Source: Halictus rubicundus
Taxonomy: Eukaryota > Arthropoda > Insecta > Hymenoptera > Halictidae
Assembly: GCF_050948215.1 (NCBI RefSeq)
Contig: NC_135158.1
Location: 9,347,822-9,411,821, forward strand
DNA length: 64,000 nt
Reading direction: 5' to 3'
Translations under genes and position numbers: made by a program
Shown: in pieces, positions 21,874 through 34,074 of the stretch
How positions within the stretch are numbered: the stretch's first letter is position 1
Layout: each line of letters starts with the position of its first letter
Notes under the pieces: model-generated
Database searches by the model: none
Told to the model about the DNA's origin: nothing
Seen by the model: the letters and a program-made list of their open reading frames with translations, nothing else

Positions 21874-24800
21874 TATTATGCTTCATTCGTAACGTCACAT
21901 TTTAAAGAAATATCTCACAGCTGCAATATCCCAATTTTAAAAGTAACGTTAAACAAACACAACTTATTGATCGAGATAAGCACAGAAATCGGTAGTTCAC
22001 TAAATAATTTAATCTTGGTAGAATCGTTTGAACTTGTAAATTTCGAATTGAGTAAAAGCAACTTTTCTCTCGATTTTATCGCAAAAAAGAGATTTAGGGG
22101 TGTGAGACTAGAAAATTCACCCTTTAAAAATATCAGGATATAACTGCGACAAATAAAACTACGAAGACATTGAATTTAGGAATATTGTTGTGTTATCTTT
22201 GACTCGTCAAAATTATTAAAAGCAGCATCGTGTAAGTGGCACACAGCTGCCTTGGACGGTTTTGAATTTGCATAAAGATCCGCAGTCCAGTTATAATGAA
22301 ACGTTCCGTTAATTTATCGGACTAGTGTATACCATAAATCGTTCTCTGTGAAGGAGTAAGAATTCCCGCCGTTCTCTTTAAACGATCCTTTGTATCGTCC
22401 ACGTGCAACGAAGTCCTCGAATTGCGTCACATGGCGACCACTTATTTAGCCACATTCAAACGGGGAATTGGCTGGTCGATCGCCGAAAGTGGAGGGAAAT
22501 TTCGTCGGGATTGGGCAACGGTCAACAAAAGTGTCCAGGTTTCTCTATTAATCCTTCGCGTCCAGGACGAATTGGACCGTGTCCCGCGTTTTCCGGGACG
22601 AGCGTGGCAATATTGCGACGATTCGGGTATCGGCGCAAAGGTCCTTTGACCGATGCCGTTTAGGCGAACGTCCGCTAATTGCGATAGGCAGGTCGCCGGG
22701 CGTGGGCAAAGATGGTCGACGGTCAAGAAGTACCTCGCGCAGCCCCTTCTGTGTATCCCGGGCCAATCTATCGGGGGTGTCTCGCTCGTGCAGGATTTAT
22801 TCTTACTCGTAAAACGTGACCGGATTCCGTGAGCTGCCCGGCCAGAATCCTTGTTACGAACCAACACTCTTCGATTCCGGTAAACATCCACGTCCGGTTT
22901 GTTCGATTAATTACGCGAGCAATATCGCTGCCGGGCATGAATCATCGCGGATTTGTTGCGCTCATTTTTATTACAGCGGAACTAGTCACGTTCGGCCGTT
23001 CGTCACCGTGGTTAGGCGGCACGAACAATCGTCGGAACCGCGAACAGCCAATTTATTGTCTGTCACTGGACCGCTGTTAACGAACGACGGATCAGGACAA
23101 ATTCCAGAGGAATGTAATCGACGCTCGAATAGTCGTTAGTCGATGAAAAGATTGGGTTTCATCCACAGGCGTACACGTTCTGTGATTTCTTTCGACTGTA
23201 AATGACTATTTGCCGGCTCGATCGCCGTGGTTTTCGGGCTGTTCGGCTCGGCGGTCGTGTTTCGCAATTAGGGGCTGATGGGGTGTGTTCCTCGGGCTGG
23301 TTAATTGGTTAGATTTTGGGGCAAGCTGGGGAGAAATGTAGGAACTTCTAGAAAAAAGGATCGTTTCCGGGAAATGGGGTTAATTGTAAGGGTAAAGTAG
23401 ACGTGTCTTTAATCTTTGACAGTGTGGACGTTTTCTCGTATTTTCACAAGTCTTCGTTTGTTGTAAATTGACACAAAATCAAGCTATGATCAAGAAAACA
23501 AAATTACTGTATAAAATATTGTACGATTTCGTGTAAAATAAAAAAACTTCAAAACCATTTTTAGGTGTTTAATGAATGATATTTTTCTTCACATTCAAAA
23601 TGAAAATGTAATAAAATAATAAATATTGTGCAACGCATATGTAATAACGAAAGATTTATCCGAGGTACTGTTTAAAAGAATTCGTAATACGTTAGATATC
23701 CGTCTTGTTTCGAGCCGTAAATAACGTAAAATCCTTGTCACAACCATTACTTCCGGTTCGCCCGAAAAACCCTCGCCAAACAACTGTTTTATCCTCATCG
23801 CATTATCTTATGCATGATCCCCTGAGTAAGTGCAGTTTATATGACCGTCCGGAGCGCAACGAACGTTGCCATACGTTTCAATAAACCCCGGGAAGTATTC
23901 TTCGCGAAGCCAAGACGCTCAATATACATAATTTCTGCGCAACCCGTTGCCAGGGGATCGTCTTATGAAAAATTCCCGAGGTTGCAGCGCCGGGGGCTCT
24001 GGGAGAGACAAAATCGTAAAAAGCTGGACTAAAGTCATATCTCTGTTATCCATGAATTATTAATTATTAACCAAATTTTTACAGAACAGTTTTATGCACT
24101 CGATTCAGGTGAGGAATACTTCCAATGTTATACTGTTTTGTGGACACAAAAAAGTAGTTCCAAGACAAAATTTAAGTGGCAAAAATTGCAAGCAGCATTT
24201 ATTAATAAATTCCAGTGGCAGCGACGATGTACGATTTGCATAAAACGATAAAACTTGACAATTTCATAATTTGCGTGAAGCAATGAGCATTTGCAATGGC
24301 GTGTTGCTTCGAGAACATAGGCAAATGGTTCCAAAACGCATTCATCGCTAAATTTAAATATTATTATTAAATTTAGATAGCTGAGACGATACGTAGTGCG
24401 TAAAAAATAAAATTCCATGAAGCAACGAATATTTCCAATGTCCTACTGCTCCGGAAAAACTAGTAAGCTATTGAAAAAAAAAAAATGAATGACTTCCCTA
24501 AATACAAGAAAATTCGAGAAATTACTTTTAGGCCAGGTTTTTGCGATTTCGGTGCAGCGTGCGAGATGTCGCGAGCAGCGCGTGTGATTTAAGCGCGTTT
24601 ACCAGAGGACTTTTTCGCGCGAGCTGCGATGGGCTCCGCGGCGCGTAAACCTGCGCCTGCCGCGAGCCCGCTCCGGTTAATGAAAAATGACTGGAGAACT
24701 TGACAGACCGTCCCCGTACGTCAGCCCGTCCGTTTCCTCATCCCCCCTCCCCCTCGTTCCGTCTGATATCCGTAGATTGCGCCGGGAGCCAGCTGGCAAT

Positions 24801-25371
24801 CCGTAAAGTGCTAGGATAAACGGCACCGGCGAGATCGATGGATCCGTACAGCTACCGCCTGGTCGTTGTTACGACTCAGGCTATGTAATTGATTCGCGCA
24901 ACGAGGAATCGTAATGGAGACGAGCTCTCTCGCCTCCGATCTATTGTTTCAAGGAGATTATCAGATTCGAGTGCACTCCAAGCGCGCGTCGATAAAACTT
25001 GATTTTTAACGGAAAATTCCGATCCCTAAGAAAAACAGCGGCCAGTTCTGTTCGAGCGTCTTTCGTCTGAAGCTGTGGGGAACATTTCGACTGTGCTTCT
25101 TGAGGAATTGAAATTCGAGAGGTTTCAATGAAATGAGAAGGATTGCGTGTTCGATGATGTCGAAAGTATGCGCCCGTTTTGAAAATAAAACTCAAGTGGT
25201 TACGTTACGAACTAACCATTGTCTACAATTGTCTCCCAACGTTTTACAAATTCAGATTTCTTTTTAAACCTGAAGCGGTATACTGTTTCCACAGAATTAG
25301 AAGTACCAACTCCATAAAAATTCAGTTAAAATGTCAATTATAAATTCAACTATAAATTCGGAATAAATTCC
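21874..25371. other. Unclassified stretch between the two mariner remnants
   Basis: No gene is supported. 22400-23340 is CpG-rich with overlapping frames (22442-22891 - and 22816-23139 + are the largest), none recognisable. 24530-24930 is another GC-rich block. The rest is AT-rich. One copy of the dispersed TGCATAAA..GCAGTCCAG motif (22267-22291) lies here. Confidence 0.45.
22267..22291 (+). repeat. Dispersed TGCATAAA-GCAGTCCAG motif, copy 1
   Basis: TTTGCATAAAGATCC followed by GCAGTCCAGT. This is one of six copies in the window that share a TGCATAAAAATC half and a GCAGTCCAG half in one 20-25 bp block. Confidence 0.6.
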
Positions 25372-25559
25372 GAAATTTTACCGCAATCCCCGTACTCACC
25401 GGATATTGTTCCCTCTGACTATCATCTTTTCAGATCTCCGAAGCATTATTTAAGAAATCAAACATTCACTTCTGTAGAAGATGTAAGGAAGCGCCTTGAG
25501 TCATATTTTGCTTCACGAACACTGGATTTCTATAAGAGGGGGATTGAAAAATGGCAAAC

Positions 25560-26074
25560 TGTAGGGTTATGAATGAGACATATTAGAATGATTGTTTAGA
25601 GAGACTGTGGACGCGACATCGTGGCGTCAACGTGTTTGGGTCTGGCGTGAAAGAGAGTCTGTTTGGGCCGAAGTGTGAAAGAAGAGTGTTTGGGTCTCGG
25701 TGACAAGAGTAAAGCGTTTAGGGGCGCCAAGCGCAGGGCGTACGTGATTGTTTGGGGTTTGCGAATGGATGTGAAACTGATAGAGAGAGAATGAGAGTGC
25801 GAGAGAGGAAGAATGAAAGAGAGCCTTATTATAAAAGGGGCGAATGCGAGGGATGTTGGGTCAGTCGGTGGAGAGTCAATCAGTAGAGAGCGAGTCAGTA
25901 GAGCGAGAGTTATAGAAGCGAGAGTCGCGAGCGTTAAAGTATTGAGTATCGAATTGTTGTTTAAGAGTAGTGTTGTCAAAGTAGAATTAAAGGACGATAG
26001 CGAATTGGTATGAGATCACTCCACCCGTTACGTCACACCTAGGACGTAGGAGTTTCCTTTAAAATATTCCCACA
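25560..26074 (+). mobile_element. Solo LTR of a retrotransposon
   Basis: A 515-bp insert begins TGTAGGGTTATG and ends TTCCCACA, so it has the TG..CA ends of an LTR. It is flanked by a 4-bp direct repeat AAAC (25556-25559 and 26075-26078), and removing the insert plus one AAAC restores the mariner sequence seen in the other copy. Inside are TATAAAAG (25830-25837), the initiator TCAGT (25861-25865) and a possible ATTAAA poly(A) signal (25986-25991), the order expected for U3, R and U5. No internal retrotransposon sequence or second LTR is present, so it arose by recombination between LTRs. The 4-bp duplication fits Ty3/gypsy-type elements, but the family is not proven. Purine-rich repeats in U3 give long open frames on the other strand that are not genes. 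Confidence 0.85.
25830..25865 (+). promoter_or_regulatory. LTR core promoter: TATA box and arthropod initiator
   Basis: TATAAAAG starts 33 bases before the A of TCAGT, which matches the arthropod initiator consensus TCAGT and its usual TATA spacing. It would start transcription inside the LTR toward the downstream mariner remnant. Activity today is unknown. Confidence 0.65.
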
Positions 26075-26471
26075 AAACTGTCCTTGATAATAACAGAGAT
26101 TATATAATAAATTAAGAAATAAAAACCTGAATTTACTACAAAGTTTGTTTTAGATTTCAAAATAATTGATTACTTATGGGTCCTGGGAATTTTCTTTATT
26201 TCACCATACGCTCCTTGACGAGAGTCAAGCTCCGGAAGCAGATTTTGCGCGAGCGGCGGAAGAAGATGGCGGTTTTTGTGGAAAGGGAAGGAAAGGCTTG
26301 CTGAGGGCGGTTTCGAGAGGCCTGCGGCCAGCAGAGATTAAATCGTACCACGGTAAAGAGCTAATCCGTCTGTCTCCCCGCGCCCTTTTCTCCTTCCCAC
26401 GCAGAATCCACGTTGTCCTCCGCCGTTTCCTGTCCTTTCCGCCGTTTCCACGAGACTTCCGCTTGTTCCTC

Positions 26472-26472
<1 letters not shown>

Positions 26473-26512
<40 letters not shown>
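26473..26512. repeat. (TC)n microsatellite
   Basis: About 20 uninterrupted TC units. The open frames that cross it encode SLSLSL or RERERE and are artefacts of the repeat. Confidence 0.97.
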
Positions 26513-26513
<1 letters not shown>

Positions 26514-27094
26514 CCTCTTTATCTTCGTTTCACAGTTCCCTCGCTCTCGAAAGCCGGTCCGCGATGAAAATGGAAACGTCGAGGCCGATTTTGCTAACAT
26601 AACCGAGAGCCCCGGCTGTCGCAGATGAAAAAAGACAAACGGCGACGTGTGACGGCTGCTGCGCAGCGTCGACCACTCAATTTCACGGGCCTTTCTCGTT
26701 TTCTCGTCGTCACAGCGTGGCGGACTTTGATTCCCGTTCCCATGGATTTAAACGAATATCTTTCGCCGACCGTCCGCGCCAAGTGCGTCTCTCACGGGAC
26801 TGCACCCGTTCACAAAGAACCACGGCTTTCGCTGCGACGCGATGTGACAAGACCGCTTTCTGTTCTAGAGTCCTCGTGAATCTGCGGCGGGTGCTGCTTT
26901 TGTGCTCGCATTGTTTGCCGGCTCTGGTCCTGTTCAACTTGGTGAATGCGTTTTGGGACCGTTCTCTCGGGCTCTCGAACTATTACGGCGCTAGCAATAT
27001 TCATGGCTTCATAATAATTTTGGAATTGTTCAAGATTATTATTTTCTTGACACCCTTCTTCTTCTAGATGCTACTGGTCAATTCTACTATTTAA

Positions 27095-27130
27095 CACTAG
27101 ATTGCCGGAGCAAGTCAATTTGACTCATTC
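27095..27130. mobile_element. Possible one-ended TTAA element
   Basis: TTAA (27091-27094) is followed by CACTAGATTGCCGG and then AAGTCAATTTGACT, which resembles the start of TTAA-flanked MITEs common in insects (CACTAGA followed by a small palindrome). No matching inverted end was found nearby, so only a fragment could be present. Confidence 0.3.
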
Positions 27131-28244
27131 ACGATTTTATTGCTATATATATAGAAAAACATAGATCATTTTTTTTAAACATGTTGGTTTTTAATAGAAT
27201 TATGAAGGTAGGTATCTGATCACCCTCATTATCATACACTACCACCAATCTGTCAGAGGGAATCACTAACTGACCAGATAGTTGGGATCAGAACATTTTT
27301 GTCATTCATAATCTTCCTTTGAAACAGGAGAATATATTTATCGTATGCCTGTCTATTTTCCAACGGCCGTACATTGACGTAAACAAAGTAGAATTTTATT
27401 TCAACGCCTACAACTAAATTAATTTTACTAACTGAAGCAAATCCTTTTGCGCACACATTCGAGAACGCTTGCGTTTAAAGAAAATGTGAGAAATTGGTTT
27501 TTTTTTTTTTTGAAAGTTTGAAATCAGAATAAGCCACCTCGCGGGCTCTGAATCTCTCGGGACACCGACGCGATTAATCTTCCCCGAAGTGTGTCAGTCG
27601 GGCCGGTCGATATCGCGAAGAAATCCTAGATCAATCCGGGACATATTATTTCGGTTTCGAGACGAGGCCGGGGCGTTTTGATTGAACTCCCTTTGGAAGG
27701 GATCCGCGGAGATCCCGGCCCCGTATTGATTTGCTTGCTGCTTTTTTTTCCTTTCCCTCCTGCCTTCCTTTTATCGAAGCATTGGAGGAAGAGATCGAGA
27801 GAAGTGGCATTTGCTCGATGTGCGCGATTCATTCGATTAACAGCGTATAATTATAAGGGCGTACGGGGTTGAGCATAATATATTTCCCACTTCAAAGTTG
27901 AAAAACGAACGCTGGATTTAGTTTGCCGGTGTAATGCTTGACACATAACCCGAATAAGGGAGGGAGCGCCTGAATAATTCCAGGAACGTGGAAAAATGGC
28001 CCGGCAGTCTTCCGGCGGTCTTAGACAGACAATGGCCAGCGTGATTCTTCTCCTTGGTCCAGTTTTTCCTTTTCCGCAGATTTATAAGTCTCATCCGTTG
28101 CCGGCCCCGTTCCCCGAGATCAACGAGGAAATGTTGATAACACAAAGAAGAAAGGTGGTCGGGGGGTCGGGAGAGGGGTGGTAAATTAAGAAAGACAAAT
28201 ATAATAGAAACACACGAGAGGCTGTCCAGGAAAGTTGGGAGAAG

Positions 28245-28261
28245 GAGAGAGAGAGAGAGAG
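28245..28261. repeat. (GA)n microsatellite
   Basis: Eight GA units, uninterrupted. Confidence 0.9.
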
Positions 28262-29454
28262 ACCCTCGGTTGGGTCTCGGCCCTGGCAAGTTAATTAATT
28301 AACGGCGCTGAAGTTGAAAGAGTCGTTCCAGACGTTGTTGAACGTCTTTGGACCACTCGCTTCGTAGAATTTCATCAGTTGAACCGTGTTTGCCACGCGA
28401 GGATATCCCGGGGAATGTTGCTGACACCACGAAACCGGAAAATTTTCGAACGCCGGATAATTTTCGGCAACAAAAGCTCCCCGGGCTCCTCGCGTTTAAT
28501 TGGTCCGAATAAATTTTCCCATTAAACTCTTACGCCGCAAGACGTTAACGCGCTTCCGCAACATTGACGGAAGGTTGCCGCAGATTATTCTACTACCGGG
28601 TGCTCCGGAAATAATACTATCTTCGAGCAATCCCGTGTGCTGTTTCTGCGGTCTGATCATCATTGGCTGTTTGCTACTTGCACGTTTAAAGAAGCACACA
28701 ACCTTGGAAATTCAAACGGAACACGTGAAGAAGTAATAGGCAAAAATCAAGAATTTCATAAGGAACGTTAAGCAACAAACTCAATACGCATATACTTTTG
28801 TATTATTTAAAATTGTGAAATATTATGTAAATTCATAATCCACGGAACGTTCTCTACTTACGCGTAGTGAAATAAATATTGGGATATGAAAAATAAAAAA
28901 CGTTTGTACTAATTTAAAGAAAAATACATTGCGAGAAGTATGATATTTCAATAATTTTAAGAAATTACGAAATGGCAGCTTTTTAAAGACAGTTCTAAAG
29001 GCAGTTTCTCCATATCATATGATAAATGAATAGTTTTCATATTCGGTAGAAAGATGAAGTCGAGTTTAGCTATTTGAAAGATTTCCACAAGCTATAATTG
29101 TTAAAAGAACTGCAGCCCGATAATAATAGGAGGTAAAGTGTTTGAAGAGGCAGTAGTACTGTTTCGAAGACCGTGTACCTTAATTAATGTGATTAAATCG
29201 AAACGTTTCGGAATCGTCGAGTGTCGCGGATATTTCCCGGTCAGTGAGTTTCCAGATTAATAAATTTCGAGAAGACGAAGCTGCTCCCTGCACAGTTGGA
29301 AGTGTCAAGATCATTCGAAACCGATTATTATCCAGCAACGATGCTGCAGCTAGGAGAAGGGATCGAGAAATTCCGCTTGGTTGCCCGACTCCTTAACTTC
29401 CACCGATGCATTACAATTATCGGTCTCTGTTCTGGCGAGAACAGCTACCTGAGA
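28262..29454. other. Unclassified stretch
   Basis: No gene or element was recognised. A 78-codon + frame (28500-28736) has no known motif. AT-rich after about 28740. Confidence 0.45.
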
Positions 29455-29665
29455 ATATGTTAATATATTTAATATTAATATATCTATAACATCTATCATA
29501 TATCACCATATACAATCACCCTATATATCTATTCACCTACCTATCATATATCTACCTATCAATATATGTATATCTATATCTATCTCTTCTATATCTCTGT
29601 TCTTAATATATTTTATATCTATATATTTTTTCTATTTTTTTTTATTTTATTTATTTATTATTTAT
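29455..29665. repeat. AT-rich low-complexity block
   Basis: About 210 bases made almost only of TA, TATC and TCTA steps (such as TATATCTATATCTATCTC) and ending in T-runs. There are very few G residues on the + strand, a strong strand asymmetry. It is probably a mix of decayed (TA)n and (TATC)n microsatellites. Confidence 0.85.
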
Positions 29666-32600
29666 TAACATTCTGTAGAATATTGTCCATTGAATTACTC
29701 CACAGAAGGACGGACTAAAAATGCAAAAGGCGCGTTTGAGAGTACTTTCTGCCAGAAAGGGGATGAATAAAGTAACAGAATATTTGTCCGAAGATTAGGG
29801 GCGAGACCAATGTCGAAATAAAGCAATGGTTCAAACAATGAACACACCGTGGCGGCGAATCCCGTTGCCGATGCTCCAGAAACATTAAGACACGTCCTGG
29901 TCCAACGTAGCTTAGGATAATCCAGCCGGCCCCTTGTTTCTTGAATTTAAAGGGTTCGTTTGTTCTGGGAATGACGCGCAAAGCTCCGTGACGCGGAGCA
30001 AGCTCGGTTGGTACCGATGCTGGTTTACTCTACTTTCCGTTGCAACGGATTATGCACGAAAATATCCGACGGTCTAAGACCACGGAAGATTTTACACGCC
30101 GCGGAAGGATTCCGCTATAACCCACCCAAAACCTTCGCGCAGGACGAGCTGCTAAAGGGCTGCGAATACGTTTGCCCCACGTTGAATGTAGGTAGATCAA
30201 GAGATACACTATGTACACATGGGTTGTACCTGGCAGAGAATGAAACACTGCGACTTTTAGGTTCATAAATAAAATACACTGTGGTATGTGGAATGTGGTG
30301 GAAAATATAGTTAAACATTCACAATTCTGAAGTTAACCCTTTGCGGACGATTTTTAGAACGTTACGAATATTTTCCTCAGGAAATAAGATTGTGTATTTC
30401 AGTTTTGAATAATCAGAAAAATGGACAATATGTGCTGACATTTTTGTACATCATTATCTGGCACTCAAAGGGTTTTTGCGATTTTACGAACCAGTAACCA
30501 GAAGAACATACACAACTTCCACCTAAATAGACATTTCTGTATCAAAAAATTACAAGATACTTCCCAAAGTAAGCGACTTTAGTTACAAAAACTTTTTCTG
30601 AACAGAGCCTCGCGGTTTCCGAGAACATAATTGCTAAAGTCACTCTTTTCGGCCTGCTGGCCGAGCGTAACCCCTTAAATCCACAGAAACGCAGAACGTC
30701 AGGCGGAGCGGGCCGCTAATTTGAATCGGACGTGCTCGCACACTCTAATATTTCAGCGAGTGTCAAGAGCAAAACCGGCTGCTCGCAAGACTCTTCAAAA
30801 AGCCCAATCCCGTCGAGCCCTTTACCCCGGTCCCCGGTCCCCGGGCTCGTGCCTTCCCTTTTTTTGGCCAGCTAATCCCCCGTTTCACCATGTGCCAACC
30901 CCCTGCGGCTCGCTCTGTCCCTGTCCGACCATATCTGCCAGCGTTGCCACCGTCTGCAAAACAAAGACAACCCACCTAGGCGCCTATCAAACGGTTACTC
31001 GGGGATCCTCTCCGCCGGCGTAAGAAGCGTCACGACACAGACCCTGAGCGGTTCGCCCTCTCGATAATTAACAGACACCCCGGGAGCACACCGCGCTAAC
31101 CACTAAACAAAAAGGATACGGGAGCCTTTGGCTTCTTTCGCTGCAATCTCGGCCCTCTCATCATACTGCGGGCTACCGATGCCTCGAATAACCACGCTGG
31201 ACCTCCCTGATTCCTTACCCCGACGAATTGTTACGTCGAGCTAACTCGAACTGCCATTAACCCCGCGGTCTTTGATCTTATTTCGACAGGGTCTACAAAC
31301 TTCGATTTCTCTTTGGAAGGTTCCCATAAACTTCCAAAAAGATTTTGTGGAAAAGGTACTAGAAATGATTGATGGACCAGTGAATTCCTAACGTGAAGGG
31401 GACCACAAATTTTGTACTTTTTTAAAATATAATCCTGTAGATTTTCAAAGAAAATGCCAAAAATCTAGGTTCTAAGTTAAAGTTTAACCGAAATTTACAC
31501 TTAAGGCCGATAAAGCGCAACTGTACGAAAAATATATTATCCATGCGATAATTTTTGTTTATACGAAAATTTGGACTAAATGAGGGACAGGTGAGGGTTA
31601 ATTCTGCAATTTGGAAGATTTTCTGGATGTTTTCGCAATGGACAATCGGCGGTCGCGTTTCCGGGAGGATTGCAATTCCTCGAAACTTTCCCGGCGTTCC
31701 GCGAAAGGTTGGGGCCACGGGGGTTGCATTGTTAAGCAAACTACCGGCACTTGAGCACCGTGTATTACGTGCTCAAACGCTCGAGAAAAAGGTGTGTAAA
31801 CCCTTTTGAAAAATGGAGCAACGAGCTGAGACAGAGGTTAGAGGGCGTTAAGATCCGTGTCGCCGCTTCTCGCACCGTCGGAGCCTCCTCTCGCACCCCT
31901 TGCATCCTTCGCGAAGGGCTCGTTCTACTTAACCTTCCGGGCTACACGTCGCCCCTATCGTGCTAGGCTTTCAGCTTACGTCGAGTATGTCTCGCCTAAA
32001 CGTCCCTCAAATTCGGCATAAATCATCTGTGACACTTTCGCGAGAAATTATAATGGGGGATGAAACCCTGTTCGAGATGAGAGACGACAAAAATTCAGGG
32101 CTTGATAAAATTAATTGCTCGAGCGAATTTCTGTATTCACCCTCCTCGATCATTCCACATATAACAAATAAAGAAAGCAAGTGAAAAACAGGACTATTAT
32201 TATCCTTGATGAAGGGAATTTGTTATTCGTGCATTTCTGTTTGTATTTACCAACAAAAGAAATGTATGATTTTTCTGTCTAAGTATTTTGTAGTGTGACC
32301 CATTTGTCTCAAAATCGATAAAGAAAAATATTAATATTTTTACCCTAAACAATTTTTTCAAAAATGTCACACAAGGAAATATTTGTTGGGTACAATTCGT
32401 TGATATCGAATAGTCAATTAATCTTAGACTGTACGTAATCAGCACGAAAAAATGGCTGAATTGAAGTATTGATTAAAGCCTGGAAACAGTTCAGTTAATG
32501 AAGAATTGTCCCCAGTAAAAGCGAATTAAAATTCTCTGGATGTGTTCGGCAATTAAGGTGCATAGAACGTTCGCGAGTGTTAATAAGCAGATATTTTTCG

Positions 32601-34074
32601 CACTTTTCTGGGACACGTGAATATTCGGTTGAATGCTGAAATTAAAATCATGCGTTATTAAGTTTATTGCGTTATTAAATTGAGTGCCGCGAGTTTTCAT
32701 TGTGTCGGTAGATTTTTATTCGATTCCAAAGAGAACCGTTCGCAACGAATCGTGCAAGGAAACGTTTATCGTAGCAGGAGTTCCACGGTTGTTTTATTTT
32801 CCCATTGTGTGCAACCGTGTCGAGTAAATCGGCGAATTGAAATATCGATCGAGGCGCGAAGACGGTTTTTGCAATGGAGAATCGTTCTGCGGAGAGGAAG
32901 AATGAAATTTTTCTCGGCGCATGCAGGGATTAAGGGCCACGGTACATACGCTCGCTTAATGGACAGAGGAAAGCGGATTTTTTGCCACTCGCAAACCCTT
33001 CCGTTCCGCAAATGTATACAGTGCAATCTTGGTAACTAATCACCGTTCTTCCTTTTTCTGCCGTTCCGCTTTTGCCAGTCGTCTGCTTTCCTTTCTCGAT
33101 AAGTCGAAAGCATTCGTTCCGGGCCGTTAGATACTTACAAACAATCATTTTTAGCAGTTATAAAATCATTCAAAATTCCCATTTTGGAAATATTAATAAA
33201 TACCCAGGGGACCTTTATGGAGATTTAAGTTTAATCTTTTAATTTCTTCTTTTAGGAGTGTTTGGCTCTGTTTAAGCTAGTTCGACCCACATACCTGGTG
33301 ACACGCTTGAATCGCCATAATTATGTCAGCACGGGTTATCGTGCACCGGTTATCAGAAGGGACAGTCGAATTACGGAGCAGGCGTATCAACAATCCGGCT
33401 CACCCCTCACGGTAATCCCATCCATCCGAACTTTCCCCTTTGTCCGCAGAAAATTAGCAAAGTTACTGCCCTCCCGCCCCTCAACGGATGGATAAAGTTT
33501 GTCCGGTGGCGTATGCCGCACGACTGTACTTTGCTCCCCATCAAAATCTCCGGAATTCTTGGATCGCGCCCCCGCTAGTTTTATGGGGAATAAAATTCCA
33601 CGAAATGGTCCGTAAGAACTCTCGACTCGCAGACTTCCTGTCCGACTTTTGCATTTTGCATACGCATCTATGCGACCGTTTGCCAACTTCCGTTCTCGCG
33701 AAAAACTGCCCGCCACCTGCGAAGTTCCATTTAACTTTATATCGGCGAGCGAACGATCTTCATCTCAATCGTGGCTGAAATTAGTATCACACTCGTGAAA
33801 CTTGAGCTAAGTGTTGGACAAAATTTCTGATTAATTTCTAGCATGACTAATATCCTCGGAATGTGTGGATAAATCGAGGCAATAAAAAATAATCATGAAA
33901 TCTCAACAAACTTTCTTTCATGACGCTGAGAATTTCATTAGTGTCTTCATTGCGTTTGAAACTAATCGAGCTCGAAGTAATTATGCCAGTCCGCTGATGA
34001 ACTTCTTCTTGTTTAATTCTTTATTTAAGAGTGAAAGCTTTCTTTGAAGAATATAGAACACCTTCGGTAACAAA
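29666..34074. other. Unclassified stretch, mixed composition
   Basis: No gene is supported. GC-rich blocks lie at 30600-31290 and 31640-31990; 31300-31600, 32200-32700 and 33780-34030 are AT-rich. Frames of 100-119 codons (30721-31023 +, 31422-31739 -, 32680-33039 +, 33387-33716 -) show no recognisable domains. The TTAA element at 30337 is listed separately. Confidence 0.45.
30337..30472. mobile_element. Short TTAA-type MITE, 136 bp
   Basis: The left end follows TTAA (30333-30336) and begins CCCTTTGCGGACGA. The right end, read inward on the other strand, begins CCCTTTGAGTGCCAGA. The shared CCCTTTG terminus and TTAA target fit piggyBac-type elements. The right flank is TTTT rather than TTAA, a decayed duplication. 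The interior has no coding capacity. It differs inside from the pair at 52620 and 61723, so it is likely a different family or a very old member. Confidence 0.55.

Larger units (their letters stand above)
25381..26115 (+). pseudogene. Mariner transposase C-terminal part, interrupted
   Basis: The frame opens with PYSPDIVPSDYHLF, the mariner signature that contains the third catalytic aspartate (codon 25402-25404) of the D,D34D triad. It continues through VEDVRKRLE, SYFASRTLDF and YKRGIEKWQTV. Relative to copy 1, four codons (the NLQER region) are lost by a 12-bp in-frame deletion. The reading frame is then split by the LTR and, if the insert and one copy of the target duplication are ignored, resumes in phase and ends in DYIIN and a stop. 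The first two catalytic aspartates lie in the missing 5' part, so the gene is dead. Confidence 0.85.
25372..26183 (+). mobile_element. Mariner transposon 3' part, split by a solo LTR
   Basis: A second, longer mariner remnant of the same family as 21645-21873. The transposase frame is clear from 25381, the stop is at 26113-26115, and the shared 3' UTR (TTTCAAAATAATTGATTAC) runs to TTATGGGTCC near 26183, where the match to copy 1 ends. The element is interrupted from 25560 to 26074 by a solo LTR. The 5' half and left terminal repeat were not found. Confidence 0.85.
26184..28244. other. Unclassified stretch, partly GC-rich
   Basis: No gene is supported. 26200-26960 is GC-rich, with the (TC)n run and overlapping frames. 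27060-27480 is AT-rich, with a one-ended TTAA element candidate at 27095. 27530-28200 is mixed. The T-run at about 27500 is low complexity. Confidence 0.45.

Noticed and set aside
25596..25979. 127-codon minus-strand open frame
   Set aside because: It lies wholly inside the solo LTR and comes from its purine-rich U3 repeats.
33998..34020. CTGATGA as a hammerhead ribozyme core
   Set aside because: The required GAAA and the three helices are not present around it; the same holds for 18918.
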